Source: Candidatus Thalassarchaeaceae archaeon (GTDB taxonomy: Archaea > Thermoplasmatota > Poseidoniia > Poseidoniales > Thalassarchaeaceae). Taken from it: a stretch of DNA of 64,000 nt. Location of the stretch: NCBI GenBank assembly GCA_023700245.1, contig JAJPRE010000006.1, positions 1-64,000 of the forward strand, written 5' to 3'. The notes beneath the pieces were generated by a model. It ran no database searches and had not been told where the DNA came from. It saw nothing but the letters and a program-made list of their open reading frames with translations. The position numbers were made by a program, and so were the translations under genes. Below are positions 42,526-52,708 of this stretch, one piece after another; the first letter of the stretch is position 1, and each line of letters starts with the position of its first letter.

Positions 42526-45309
42526 ATGGGATTAATAGATAGATTTGGAAGGATTGCTGATACATATGTCAGCGAAAGGGATCATTTAATTGAAGCAGAG
42601 CAAGAACGAAGAAGAGTTTTTGTCGGTCACTCGTTTTGGCCTACAGAAGTATTAAGAGATACAATAATCCTAGCTAGTATGGTCATGGTAATATGTTTCT
42701 ACTCATGGATTGTGCCCCCTCCACTGCATAGTGCTGCAGATCCATTTGCTCAAGCAGGATTCGTATTTCCGGATTGGTATGTATTATTCTCTTACGGATA
42801 CCTAAGATGGGGCGAATACCTGCCTCAGTACACAATTCCAGCAGGCCCTATTGGTGATTTCTTTGGTCAGCCATTTATTTATTGGAATGCAGCATGGTGG
42901 GGTGCGGCGATAACCGGCATCCCAGTAGGAATATTGGCCCTGCCTCCATTCATAATAGGTAAAAGAGAAAAAAGAGGCGTTGAAGATCCTTGGTTTGCAA
43001 GTGCAGGGGCCGCTTATTTAGCACATGTCTGGTTTATTTCCGTATTCTCCATAAATATATTCTTAGAATTATATGCAAAAGATTTGACCAATTATTGCTT
43101 CAAAGATTCTCACGATTATTTCTTCTGCGGCCGACAGGCTCCTTGGACTGCTACGATATTTAATGCCATTCCTTGGATATTATCAGCCTTTTTCTTAGGT
43201 GTAATTTTATATTTCGGCATAAGAAAATTTTTGTTAAATACGATGGGTGCCAGAGTAACTCCGTCTCTCGGAAAACAAGTAACGATAGGCACCATAATTA
43301 TTACAGTACTTATCTCAACTGTAACTTGGCCGATATATGAAGGCGGATTTTGGAATTATGGAGGATTAGGTGCAATGGATGATATCTCGCAATTAGATGA
43401 AATGAGAGAACAGCCGCAGGATACATTAGTTCATTATGGTAAAGGAAATGTCTGGGAAACGTGGGAAGAAGAATGTTTATCACATGAAGAAAGTTTCGGA
43501 TTAGGAGTCTGGGAAAGCATAAATCAAGAAGATTATGAAGAGTGGTGTGTGATACCTGCATCTAATTGGATAGACTGGTCTATCTATCAACCAACAAAGT
43601 TTACTTTAATTGATTATTCTGGCGTTAATGGACATGCAGATTATGAAACTGGACAAAATCAAGCATTTTCAGGAATGACATATACTGGAAATTCAGATGA
43701 AACAGAAGTAAGTATTTCATCTTTCGAATCTTTTACAGTAGAAGATTTTGGCGTGAGTGAATTACCCACGGATATAGGATGCAATTTTAGAACAAGTACA
43801 TACGGAGCAGGAAATCATCAACAGACAGTATATTTAACTAATTCAATTAAAGAAGAAGTTTGGAGGATGGAAGGAGAAACTTGTTCACTAGAAACAATTT
43901 ATCTTAATTCAGGAGAAACATACACAATCTATTTTGAAACAACCTCGAATTCTATCAATGAATCAATTACAATGATTACAGATTTTTCGGCTACGGCTTA
44001 TCAGCCATTATTATTGACAGAGGATGGGACTGCCCTAATCAGATCGTCCAGTATTTTAACATTAGATGAGATGAAAGAACTATCGATAGAGAATCCAACT
44101 TACCATAAGAATCCGAAGAGCCTGGATGCCAAATTAATATACTCATTATTCATACCTTGCTTAGGAGTAGGTGCAATGGTGTTTATGTTAATGAGAAGTA
44201 TGGCACGAGGATATGAATGGGAAATGAACAAATGTTATGGCTGTGACCTTTGCGATGATGCATGTCCGGTAAGGTTGTTTAATGCAGGAGATAAATTAAA
44301 TATAATTTATAATACATGGAATAATGAAGATGATGGAGTTCCCCTATATTCTTGTTTGACTTGTAGTGCATGTACAAATGCCTGCCCTCAATTAGTAGAT
44401 TATGATTCATATGTAGACATTCGAAGAAATTTGATTGTAGGCGGCCCTCCTGCAGCCGAGATACCGCATACAGTACTGCAAGCAGTACTGGCTGCTGAGG
44501 CCGATGAGGATGAGTCGTTTATCCCTACAGCTGATTATCCAATAGATTCCAACATTGGCTATTATCCAGGATGCGTGGACTACATAGATCAAGAAATGGT
44601 ATTTAGCCATGTAAATGAAGGCACTATGAACCTTGGAGAAACAACTACTGCAGCATTCACACTATTCGAAGAGTTGGGGCAAGATGTTACTTATTTAGGA
44701 AGAGATTTCTTAAAATGTTGTGGCCACGACCAAAAGTGGCAAGGATTATCTGAAGTATTTGAAAAACTAAAGGGATATAATCAAAAGAAAATTGGAGAAA
44801 GTGGAATTGATACATTAGTAACATCATGTGCTGAATGTTTCAGAACCTTCGCATTAGATTATGAATTAGAAGACATGAAGGTTATGCATACAACAGAATT
44901 CTTGACTGAAAATGGATTTGATATGGAATTAAAAACAGAGGATGACATAACAGTAACTTACCATGACCCTTGCAGAATTGGTAGACAAATGAATTTGTAT
45001 GATGAACCAAGAAATTTAGTAGAATCAATTGAAGGGGTGTCTTTAGTAGAGATGGAACATAATAAAGAAGACGGATTATGCTGTGGCGTTTCTAGTATGA
45101 TGTCATGCAATGAAAACAGTAGAGGGTTACGACTTCAAAGATTTGATGAAGTTAAAGCCACAGGCGCGGATATCATGCTAACAACATGCCCAAAATGTGT
45201 AAGTCACTTTGAATGTTTAAAATTTGAAGGAGATCCGAGACATGATTTTGAAATATTAGACGTAGTCAGTTTCTTAGCAAGGCAAGTAAATGCAAAAAAT
45301 AAAGTTTAA
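42526..45309 (+). CDS. Cytochrome b C-terminal domain + exported insert + 2x[4Fe-4S] + two HdrD-type CCG domains, one chain
   Basis: FPDWYVLFSYGYLRWG; CYGCDLCDDACP, CLTCSACTNACP; YPGC...KCCGHD...SCAECF and DPCRIG...LCCGVS...TCPKC. Confidence 0.88.
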   Translation: MGLIDRFGRIADTYVSERDHLIEAEQERRRVFVGHSFWPTEVLRDTIILASMVMVICFYSWIVPPPLHSAADPFAQAGFVFPDWYVLFSYGYLRWGEYLPQYTIPAGPIGDFFGQPFIYWNAAWWGAAITGIPVGILALPPFIIGKREKRGVEDPWFASAGAAYLAHVWFISVFSINIFLELYAKDLTNYCFKDSHDYFFCGRQAPWTATIFNAIPWILSAFFLGVILYFGIRKFLLNTMGARVTPSLGKQVTIGTIIITVLISTVTWPIYEGGFWNYGGLGAMDDISQLDEMREQPQDTLVHYGKGNVWETWEEECLSHEESFGLGVWESINQEDYEEWCVIPASNWIDWSIYQPTKFTLIDYSGVNGHADYETGQNQAFSGMTYTGNSDETEVSISSFESFTVEDFGVSELPTDIGCNFRTSTYGAGNHQQTVYLTNSIKEEVWRMEGETCSLETIYLNSGETYTIYFETTSNSINESITMITDFSATAYQPLLLTEDGTALIRSSSILTLDEMKELSIENPTYHKNPKSLDAKLIYSLFIPCLGVGAMVFMLMRSMARGYEWEMNKCYGCDLCDDACPVRLFNAGDKLNIIYNTWNNEDDGVPLYSCLTCSACTNACPQLVDYDSYVDIRRNLIVGGPPAAEIPHTVLQAVLAAEADEDESFIPTADYPIDSNIGYYPGCVDYIDQEMVFSHVNEGTMNLGETTTAAFTLFEELGQDVTYLGRDFLKCCGHDQKWQGLSEVFEKLKGYNQKKIGESGIDTLVTSCAECFRTFALDYELEDMKVMHTTEFLTENGFDMELKTEDDITVTYHDPCRIGRQMNLYDEPRNLVESIEGVSLVEMEHNKEDGLCCGVSSMMSCNENSRGLRLQRFDEVKATGADIMLTTCPKCVSHFECLKFEGDPRHDFEILDVVSFLARQVNAKNKV

Positions 45310-45584
45310 TTAAATGCAAAATACGCTGAGATCAAAGATAGTATTGCATTTAGTAAAATACCTATTAATGTAAGTTTTGCTACTTGTTTATTTTGATAAC
45401 CTAACGCCGTTAACCACAAAAATAATCCTATCAAGCCACCACAAGCAAATGAAATCCACGCTGCCTCTAAACTCAAGAATAACATCATAAAAAGCCAAAT
45501 TAATACTCCTTGAAACAACGATAATAGAGACAAGGGATTAAAAAAAAATTTCTTTAGTTCACTCATAGACATCCGAGACGACAT
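45306..45584 (-). CDS. Small membrane protein
   Basis: 92 aa, three hydrophobic segments. Confidence 0.55.
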   Translation of the reverse strand: MSSRMSMSELKKFFFNPLSLLSLFQGVLIWLFMMLFLSLEAAWISFACGGLIGLFLWLTALGYQNKQVAKLTLIGILLNAILSLISAYFAFN

Positions 45585-45648
45585 AGAGCAATGAAACTGA
45601 CGATTGATAAAGGAAGTACACCTGAAGTTGAACGATGGAGGGTGAGGA

Positions 45649-45981
45649 GTGACGAAGCAAGATGACTTAGCCTTGAGGAGAGTTTCTCAGCAAAGAAGAA
45701 TTAGGATGATGATGAATGCTGTCAAATCTGAAGAAAGAGCGAAACTCAAAGGAGGCCCTGAAGCAGTAGCATGGGTAAAAGAAGATTTATGTATTGGTTG
45801 TGACCAATGCACAATTGTATGTGATGACGATGCAATAGAAATATATCATACTCCATTAAAAAGTCCAATAATGAATGTAGATAATAATAAAAAAGCAAAG
45901 GTCTTGAGAGACCCTTGTACTGGATGTAAGTTATGCGTCTTGGCGTGTCCAACTGACGCAATAGTAATGATAGATAGGTGA
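45649..45981 (+). CDS. 2x[4Fe-4S] ferredoxin-like protein
   Basis: CIGCDQCTIVCDDDAI...CTGCKLCVLACPTDAI; GTG start. Confidence 0.88.
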   Translation: MTKQDDLALRRVSQQRRIRMMMNAVKSEERAKLKGGPEAVAWVKEDLCIGCDQCTIVCDDDAIEIYHTPLKSPIMNVDNNKKAKVLRDPCTGCKLCVLACPTDAIVMIDR

Positions 45982-45988
45982 AAAAATT

Positions 45989-46282
45989 ATGAGTGAAAAG
46001 GATCCATTGAGATTTGGAGCTGAATTTGGCCCAAAAGGCGTAACTAACCCAAGTGGTGTATCATTATCGACATTTAAGACATTAGTATGGGTATCAAATC
46101 TCGGCGGATTAATATTATTTGCAATAGGATTAGAATTAATGGTAGTTCAACAATTATTTGGATTTGGATTATTATGCCTAATTGCAGGCGTAATCATAGC
46201 ATTGTTTCCATCTAATTATGAAATTACAGGAATGGAGGAGTTATCTGATTCCTTTATTATGAATAACCAAGATGAGGAGTAA
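45989..46282 (+). CDS. Small two-TM membrane protein
   Basis: 97 aa, follows the ferredoxin gene by 8 nt. Confidence 0.6.
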   Translation: MSEKDPLRFGAEFGPKGVTNPSGVSLSTFKTLVWVSNLGGLILFAIGLELMVVQQLFGFGLLCLIAGVIIALFPSNYEITGMEELSDSFIMNNQDEE

Positions 46283-46285
46283 AAC

Positions 46286-46776
46286 ATGTTTGAACATGGC
46301 GTTAGGAACATAGAAACTCCAATAGGTAACTTGTCAATACGTGCAACTAATGTTGGAATTTGTAAAGTTTCATCTGAACTCGATATAGAAAATAATAAAA
46401 TCGGAAGAGACCATTTGGATCATGCAGAAAAGTGGTTTATTGGATATTTTAAAAAAAAACAATCGATTTTCCCAAATTTGATTTTTCGAGCTTGTCGAGC
46501 TTTGGATTAGTAGTTACAAGTACACTTCTTGAAAACGTTAAATTTGGAAATACTTCTACATATTCAGAATTGTCATTTACCGCAAATAAGCCAGGCGCAA
46601 GCAGAGCCGTCGGGGCAATAATGAAGAATAATTCATTGCCAATCATCATTCCTTGTCATAGAATAATTAAAAAAAATAATCACATTGGAAATTACAATTT
46701 TAAAAAAGGAATAACTACAAAGGGTTGGCTATTAATGCACGAAGGAATAATAATCCAAGATAGTCATGTAGTTTAA
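46286..46776 (+). pseudogene. Methylated-DNA-protein cysteine methyltransferase, frame-disrupted at an A9 run
   Basis: Frame 1 (46286..) N-terminal part; frame 2 carries TIDFPKFDFSSLSSFGLVVTSTLLENVKFGNTSTYSEL...IIIPCHRII. Confidence 0.8.
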
Positions 46777-46778
46777 AT

Positions 46779-48641
46779 TCAACTAGGCCATAAACTTACG
46801 TCATCCAATATGTCTAATGTATTTTTATTGATTGGGGGATTGTCTCTTTGAGTTAAATGGATCGAATGAAATAATCTTAATCCAATGGCCATATCTGGTT
46901 GTTTCAATAATTGCTCAGTAAGAATCCCATAATCATGTGCCCACTCTTTAGCGTGAGGCTTCATCTCGTCCATAAATGAATTAAATAATGATGGAGAGGT
47001 TGCTGTACCGGCTGGCATTTTTGGCCTATTAACAATTCGGCTAGGAAGTCCGGATAGTTTTGCTGCTTCCCTTAATGCCATTTTTTCAGTAGAATCAGAT
47101 ATTTTCCAATTTATAGGAATTTTATGGGACTCATCCCTATGTTTTTTCCCAAGAAATGGGACGCGAACTTCCAAGCCAAAGCACATACTATGCCTATCTG
47201 CTAATCGTAATTGAAAATTTGATAGTTGCCCTCTATCAATTTCAAACTGGAGTGTTTGTTGTAATGTATCAAAATTCTCACCTAAAAAAATATTTTTGTC
47301 TTTCCAAGGCATACCTGGCCCTGAATGAATTTCTGGCAATGAATCATTACCAATTAAATTAAGTCTCTCTTTAACAATATTAGAATGATTTTTAATGTCC
47401 TTAAATCTCGAATATCCAGCATGTAGCTCGTCAGCGCCTTGCCCGCATAGCCCAACCTTAACACTATTTGACATATGAGAAAATAAAGGTTGCCAAAATA
47501 GGACTGATAAATCCAATTCTTCACCATGATATGAAAATTTAGGCAGTTCTTTCCAAAAAATATTATCATCCATAATACTAGAATTTAATTTTAAATCATT
47601 TTCTTGGGCTACGAATTGTGCTGCAAGATAGTCAGGATTATCTTCGCTCCCTGCTATCGTCCAACATTCAGGGACTGCAGCGCCGGTATTATTTGCGGAT
47701 TTTTTTGAAAGGGCGGCTATTAAACTTGAGTCTAAACCCCCAGATAAAACAATTCCTATTGGAACATCAGCCATCAATCTATCATCTATACTAGATTCCA
47801 AGCTATTAAGTAATATTTTAGCATGCTTTGAAGGCGTCCATTGTTTTGAAGGAGAAATTATGTCTTTCGAATATGTGCTTACTCCTGTCAAGACCGCCCG
47901 CCCATTGGAATCAATAGACCATGTTTCCACTGTGCCCGGAGAAACTTGGCTAACGCCTTCGAATAGAGTAGTGTTATCTATAGTATATTCATATGATAAC
48001 CTAGCGTGAAGTGATAAGATGTCGGGTTTAGGAATAAAATCTGGATGCATAAAAAATGCTTTAATTTCTGATGAAAACATTAAAGTTCCATCTTCTAGAA
48101 TAGTCCGGAATAATGGCTTTACACCCATAGGATCTCTAGCGAGTATTAACTCGCGTTTGAGTGGATTCCAAACTGAAAAACCAAAAACGCCATCTAATTT
48201 AGAAATCCAAATGTTATGTTTACTGGCAGGATTATTAATATCTGAATAATTGGGCGTATGTCTAATCATATTATTTAATTTCCCAATAGGTACAGAATTC
48301 GGAATATTTAAGTTTAAATTATATTTATCATGTAATGCAAGTATTACTTCTGCATCTCCATTAGTTCGCCAGGGGAAATTTGTAATCTTTGATTTAATTT
48401 CTTTATAATTATAAATTTCTCCATTTTGGATTAAAACAGATGAATTATCAGATAATATTGGTTGTTTCGATCCAGATAAATCAATTATGGATAATCTAGA
48501 ATGGCTCAGTGCAACCGATCCCCCATCCATATGTTCGACAAAGGAACTAATTCCATCTGGACCTCTGTGGGCAATACGGGATGCCATTGCTGCAGTGATT
48601 GATGAATCAGCATTACCAAAAAGGCCAGATATTCCGCACAT
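46779..48641 (-). CDS. asnB: Asparagine synthase (glutamine-hydrolysing)
   Basis: MCGISGLFGNADSS...HRGPDG; PIGIVLSGGLDSSLIAAL. Confidence 0.93.
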   Translation of the reverse strand: MCGISGLFGNADSSITAAMASRIAHRGPDGISSFVEHMDGGSVALSHSRLSIIDLSGSKQPILSDNSSVLIQNGEIYNYKEIKSKITNFPWRTNGDAEVILALHDKYNLNLNIPNSVPIGKLNNMIRHTPNYSDINNPASKHNIWISKLDGVFGFSVWNPLKRELILARDPMGVKPLFRTILEDGTLMFSSEIKAFFMHPDFIPKPDILSLHARLSYEYTIDNTTLFEGVSQVSPGTVETWSIDSNGRAVLTGVSTYSKDIISPSKQWTPSKHAKILLNSLESSIDDRLMADVPIGIVLSGGLDSSLIAALSKKSANNTGAAVPECWTIAGSEDNPDYLAAQFVAQENDLKLNSSIMDDNIFWKELPKFSYHGEELDLSVLFWQPLFSHMSNSVKVGLCGQGADELHAGYSRFKDIKNHSNIVKERLNLIGNDSLPEIHSGPGMPWKDKNIFLGENFDTLQQTLQFEIDRGQLSNFQLRLADRHSMCFGLEVRVPFLGKKHRDESHKIPINWKISDSTEKMALREAAKLSGLPSRIVNRPKMPAGTATSPSLFNSFMDEMKPHAKEWAHDYGILTEQLLKQPDMAIGLRLFHSIHLTQRDNPPINKNTLDILDDVSLWPS

Positions 48642-48713
48642 AGTAAATTCCTCATCTTAGTTTATTCATAATTAGATTTAAATAATAGCCATACCAAAAT
48701 AAGAATGTATTAA

Positions 48714-48818
48714 TCAGAAGAATCTAATTAATATTAAGAGAGATGCTGCTGCTGATAATGCCCAAATGAACATATATGCATTTTGAGATAATTCAGAGTC
48801 GTCTTCTTTAGGAGCCAT
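48714..48818 (-). CDS. 34-aa single-TM micro-protein
   Basis: MAPKEDDSELSQNAYMFIWALSAAASLLILIRFF; not in supplied ORF track. Confidence 0.4.
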   Translation of the reverse strand: MAPKEDDSELSQNAYMFIWALSAAASLLILIRFF

Positions 48819-48868
48819 ATTACAACCCTTGGAATAGAAATTGCCATGTAAAGATGACGGATAAATAA

Positions 48869-49489
48869 TTAAACAAACGGCAAAAGAATTACCATAGCGA
48901 CAAGAGGGAATAGTATCATTGTAGCATTATCGTCAATATATTTTACCTGAGGTATTTCTCCAAGAACTGTCAAAGGGGCAAGAAATAATGAAAGAATTAA
49001 GGGAGTTTGTAAAAAATAACTACAACTAAGCCAAATAAAATATGAACATATGAGTCCAATAACTATCGCCATCTTAATATCTTTCATTTGCCTTTTAATT
49101 TCCCCCATTAATGGATCTACAAATGTTAATCCAAATATGATTGGAATACCATATAATCCTGACTTAATTCCTTCAGTATCGCCAGTTGGAACAATTAGAA
49201 ATACTAAAGAAACTGATAATGCTCCCCACGCTAAAGCCGATATTTGAGTAGATTCGTATGCCCTTTGACCTATGACGACTATTCCAAATTTTAATCTTAT
49301 TATTTCAAGGATTAATGTAGAAATGCAAATTATGCTAACTAATTGATCGATACTTAAGCTCAAATTAGATGCAATGTTTTCGCCCATAGTATAGTAAATA
49401 ATAGGAATTACGGACATAGAAATATGAGTCGCTCGCCTGAATGCATGCCCGCCGAAACCACCAATTGAATGTTCAACATGATCAACCAT
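48869..49489 (-). CDS. Dolichol/phytol kinase-like membrane protein (tentative)
   Basis: FRRATHISMSVIPIIYY; polytopic; FGLTFVDPLMGEIKRQ. Confidence 0.45.
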   Translation of the reverse strand: MVDHVEHSIGGFGGHAFRRATHISMSVIPIIYYTMGENIASNLSLSIDQLVSIICISTLILEIIRLKFGIVVIGQRAYESTQISALAWGALSVSLVFLIVPTGDTEGIKSGLYGIPIIFGLTFVDPLMGEIKRQMKDIKMAIVIGLICSYFIWLSCSYFLQTPLILSLFLAPLTVLGEIPQVKYIDDNATMILFPLVAMVILLPFV

Positions 49490-49530
49490 AATATCTGTAT
49501 TTGATGAATTATTAATCTAAAATCCCTCCA

Positions 49531-50409
49531 TTAATGTTCTAATTTGCATATTAAATCAACTGCTTGTTCAAGTGTCATTATTCCGTCATCTAATTCTATC
49601 AGTATATCATTTAAAGAAGGGTGGGAAAGTAGTCGAGAATCCCATGCTGAAAGAAGTCTTTCCTTAGTTCTCAGAATATTATTGACACCAGTGTGCTGAC
49701 ATGCCTCTATAGAATAAATTAATGATGAAATACCGTCGCCAGTAATAGCGGAAACAAGATGGACGTCCGTATTGGAATTATCACTCATATCCAAGGAGTA
49801 TTTAATTGAATTAAAAGTTGCATGAGAGCTGGGGATATCAGATTTATTAATTGCTACGATATCTGCTAATTCCAAAATGCCAGCTTTTTCGGCCTGAATT
49901 ATATCTCCCATATCAGGCCCTTCAACTAATAAAATCCTATCGGTGAATGCTATAATTCTAATTTGAGATTGCCCCGAACCGACAGTTTCAATGATTATTC
50001 TTGTCCAACCTGCTGCAGATAGTAGATCGACCATTGGGGCCAGAGAATATGCTAACCCTCCTGGATGGTTTCTTGTAGCTATGGATCTAACGTAAACGGA
50101 TTCAGATGAATCAATGCCCTGCATCCTCATTCTATCCCCTAGAAGGGCCCCTCCTGATTTTGGAGAAGATGGGTCGACTGCTAAAATTGCAACTTTCTCG
50201 CCTTTTTTTAACCATTCAGATGTTAAAGTTCCAATTAGAGTAGATTTTCCTACTCCTGGCGGACCCGTTACACCTAGTGTCCAGGTTTTTGTTGGTGGAA
50301 TATCGGGCCTAAATCCTGATTCAATTTTTGAAATTAATTTACCTAGACTTCGCCTATCTCCGTTCAATGTTGAATGCAATAAGGTACCTTCACTCAAGTC
50401 CAACGCCAT
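49531..50409 (-). CDS. meaB: MeaB-type methylmalonyl-CoA mutase chaperone GTPase
   Basis: GVTGPPGVGKSTLIGTL, AVDPSSPKSGGALLGDRMRM, ETVGSGQSQI, NKSD. Confidence 0.93.
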   Translation of the reverse strand: MALDLSEGTLLHSTLNGDRRSLGKLISKIESGFRPDIPPTKTWTLGVTGPPGVGKSTLIGTLTSEWLKKGEKVAILAVDPSSPKSGGALLGDRMRMQGIDSSESVYVRSIATRNHPGGLAYSLAPMVDLLSAAGWTRIIIETVGSGQSQIRIIAFTDRILLVEGPDMGDIIQAEKAGILELADIVAINKSDIPSSHATFNSIKYSLDMSDNSNTDVHLVSAITGDGISSLIYSIEACQHTGVNNILRTKERLLSAWDSRLLSHPSLNDILIELDDGIMTLEQAVDLICKLEH

Positions 50410-50840
50410 CCCTTATCTTCTCCGACACCAATAGGTAAATGTTTATTTTTCCGATTATTAACCTCAAATAAAAAATCAGTAATGACATGTGAGTATGTTC
50501 CTGGGCCAAAAATTGCCCTAACTCCTGAATTAAATAAATTTTCATGATCTTTCTCTGGAATTATTCCTCCTGCAAATACCACTATATCATTCATACCTGA
50601 ATCTTTTAATTTTTGGCATATTTTTGGGATAAGTACTTGATGTGCCCCGGACAACGAAGATAATCCTAGTGCGTCGGCATCTTCATCCATAACAATCCTA
50701 TTAATCTCATCAGGCGTTTTCCGGATTCCGGTATAAATTACCTCGTGACCCGCATCTCTTAATATTCGCGTGATGACTTTAGCACCTCTATCATGACCAT
50801 CGAGACCAGGTTTAGCAATTACTATTCGCATGCCCTTCAT
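50394..50840 (-). CDS. Methylmalonyl-CoA mutase B12-binding subunit
   Basis: [46 protein letters not shown]. Confidence 0.93.
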   Translation of the reverse strand: MKGMRIVIAKPGLDGHDRGAKVITRILRDAGHEVIYTGIRKTPDEINRIVMDEDADALGLSSLSGAHQVLIPKICQKLKDSGMNDIVVFAGGIIPEKDHENLFNSGVRAIFGPGTYSHVITDFLFEVNNRKNKHLPIGVGEDKGWRWT

Positions 50841-50945
50841 TATGGCCGAAGGTATCGCTTATTTTCAAATAACCCCAAGAGAATACATTTTATTACATCC
50901 CATACGGAATGCTCAAGGGCGTCCTTACTCAATCAAGGGTCAGAG

Positions 50946-52499
50946 ATGAGTATTAAGGATGACAAAGCCGTTGATTTGCGGCTGAGAAAGACGCGCTCCA
51001 AAGCTGGAGGTGGTAATGCTAGAATTGCATCGCAACATGCAAAAGGTAAGATGACAGCACGAGAAAGAATAGATTTTTTATTTGATGATGATAGTTTTAT
51101 GGAAATAGATTCTCTAGTCGAGCATAGGTGTCAAGACTTCGGAATGGAACGAAATATTATCCCTGGAGATGGAGTAGTTTGCGGACATGGGACCATAGAT
51201 GGGAAACTTGTTTACTGCTTTGCCCAAGACTTCACAGTATATGGTGGATCGCTGGGTGAAATGCATGGATTAAAAATATGTAAAATATTAGATATGGCAA
51301 TTAAAAGTGGTTCCCCAATAATTGGTTTGAATGATAGTGGAGGAGCTAGAATACAAGAGGGAGTAGCAAGTTTAGGTTCGTATGCTGAGATATTTTTTAG
51401 AAATGTAAGGGCAAGTGGAGTCATCCCCCAGATATCAGTAATAATGGGGCCATGTGCTGGAGGAGCAGTATATTCGCCAGCAATTACTGACTTTGTAATT
51501 ATGGTAGATAAGACTTCACATATGTTTATAACGGGACCTGAGGTAATAAAAACGGTAACAAACGAATCTGTTACATTTGAAGAATTAGGCGGTGCAGGAA
51601 CTCATGGATCAAAATCAGGTGTAACTCATTTTACTGCTACAGACGATAAGGAAGCACTAGAAATAACAAAAGAATTGATTAATTTTTTACCTGCTAATAA
51701 TTTAGATAAGGCCCCAACTAAGGAAACCAACGACTCATTTGACAGAGAATGTTTGGCATTAGATACAATAATACCAACAGACTCAACTCAGCCATATGAT
51801 ATAACTGATGTGATCTACGAAATTTTAGATAATGGGGGATTTTTAGAAATTCAAGCGGATTTTGCCCCAAACATAGTAATTGGATTTGGCAGGTTAGGCG
51901 GGCATACAATAGGGATTGTTGCAAATCAACCAAAATTCTTAGCAGGATGTTTGGACATTAATGCATCAATTAAAGCAGCAAGATTTATACGATTTTGTGA
52001 TTCTTTCAATATATCATTAATTACTTTGGTAGATGTACCTGGATTCTTGCCTGGTGCTACACAAGAATGGGGTGGAATAATCAGACATGGCGCCAAACTA
52101 TTGTATGCATATGCAGAGGCAACGGTACCGAAACTTACTGTGATAACTAGAAAAGCATACGGAGGAGCCTACGATGTAATGTCCTCAAAACACATTCGCG
52201 GAGATTACAATATAGCATGGCCAACGGCAGAGTTGGCAGTCATGGGGGCAAGTGGCGCAGTACAAATTATTCATAAAAGAAGAATAAATGCCGCAATTAA
52301 TCCTAATGAAGAACGTGAAAGGCTAGTTGAAGATTATAATGAGAAGTTTGCTAATCCTTACAGGGCAGCTGCATTAGGATACATAGATGATGTAATAAAA
52401 CCTCGAAATACCAGAAAGGTACTAATTAAGTCATTAGGTGCATTATTAGATAAAGAGGAAATTAGGCCTTCTAGAAAACATGGAAATATCCCATTATGA
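50946..52499 (+). CDS. Propionyl-CoA/acyl-CoA carboxylase carboxyltransferase subunit
   Basis: [39 protein letters not shown]; likely start 50946 within ORF 50793..52499. Confidence 0.93.
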   Translation: MSIKDDKAVDLRLRKTRSKAGGGNARIASQHAKGKMTARERIDFLFDDDSFMEIDSLVEHRCQDFGMERNIIPGDGVVCGHGTIDGKLVYCFAQDFTVYGGSLGEMHGLKICKILDMAIKSGSPIIGLNDSGGARIQEGVASLGSYAEIFFRNVRASGVIPQISVIMGPCAGGAVYSPAITDFVIMVDKTSHMFITGPEVIKTVTNESVTFEELGGAGTHGSKSGVTHFTATDDKEALEITKELINFLPANNLDKAPTKETNDSFDRECLALDTIIPTDSTQPYDITDVIYEILDNGGFLEIQADFAPNIVIGFGRLGGHTIGIVANQPKFLAGCLDINASIKAARFIRFCDSFNISLITLVDVPGFLPGATQEWGGIIRHGAKLLYAYAEATVPKLTVITRKAYGGAYDVMSSKHIRGDYNIAWPTAELAVMGASGAVQIIHKRRINAAINPNEERERLVEDYNEKFANPYRAAALGYIDDVIKPRNTRKVLIKSLGALLDKEEIRPSRKHGNIPL

Positions 52500-52508
52500 G
52501 GTCCTACT

Positions 52509-52703
52509 ATGTCAAAAGAAATTGATTTGAAACTAATGATTGCCGCGTTATCGGCAGTATTATTATACGAAAATGAAGGAGAGATATTGACAGTATCAAA
52601 AGCAAGAAAGAAGGGAAGTAATTGGGTCCAAGATCAACGGAATTCAGGACATGGAAAAAATGGATTATTACACACAAATAATAAGAGAAGCTTGCTTAGG
52701 TGA
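52509..52703 (+). CDS. Small acyl-CoA carboxylase-associated protein (epsilon-like?)
   Basis: 64 aa between carboxyltransferase and BCCP; KLMIAALSAVLLYE...NWVQDQRNSG. Confidence 0.55.
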   Translation: MSKEIDLKLMIAALSAVLLYENEGEILTVSKARKKGSNWVQDQRNSGHGKNGLLHTNNKRSLLR

Positions 52704-52708
52704 TTTAA

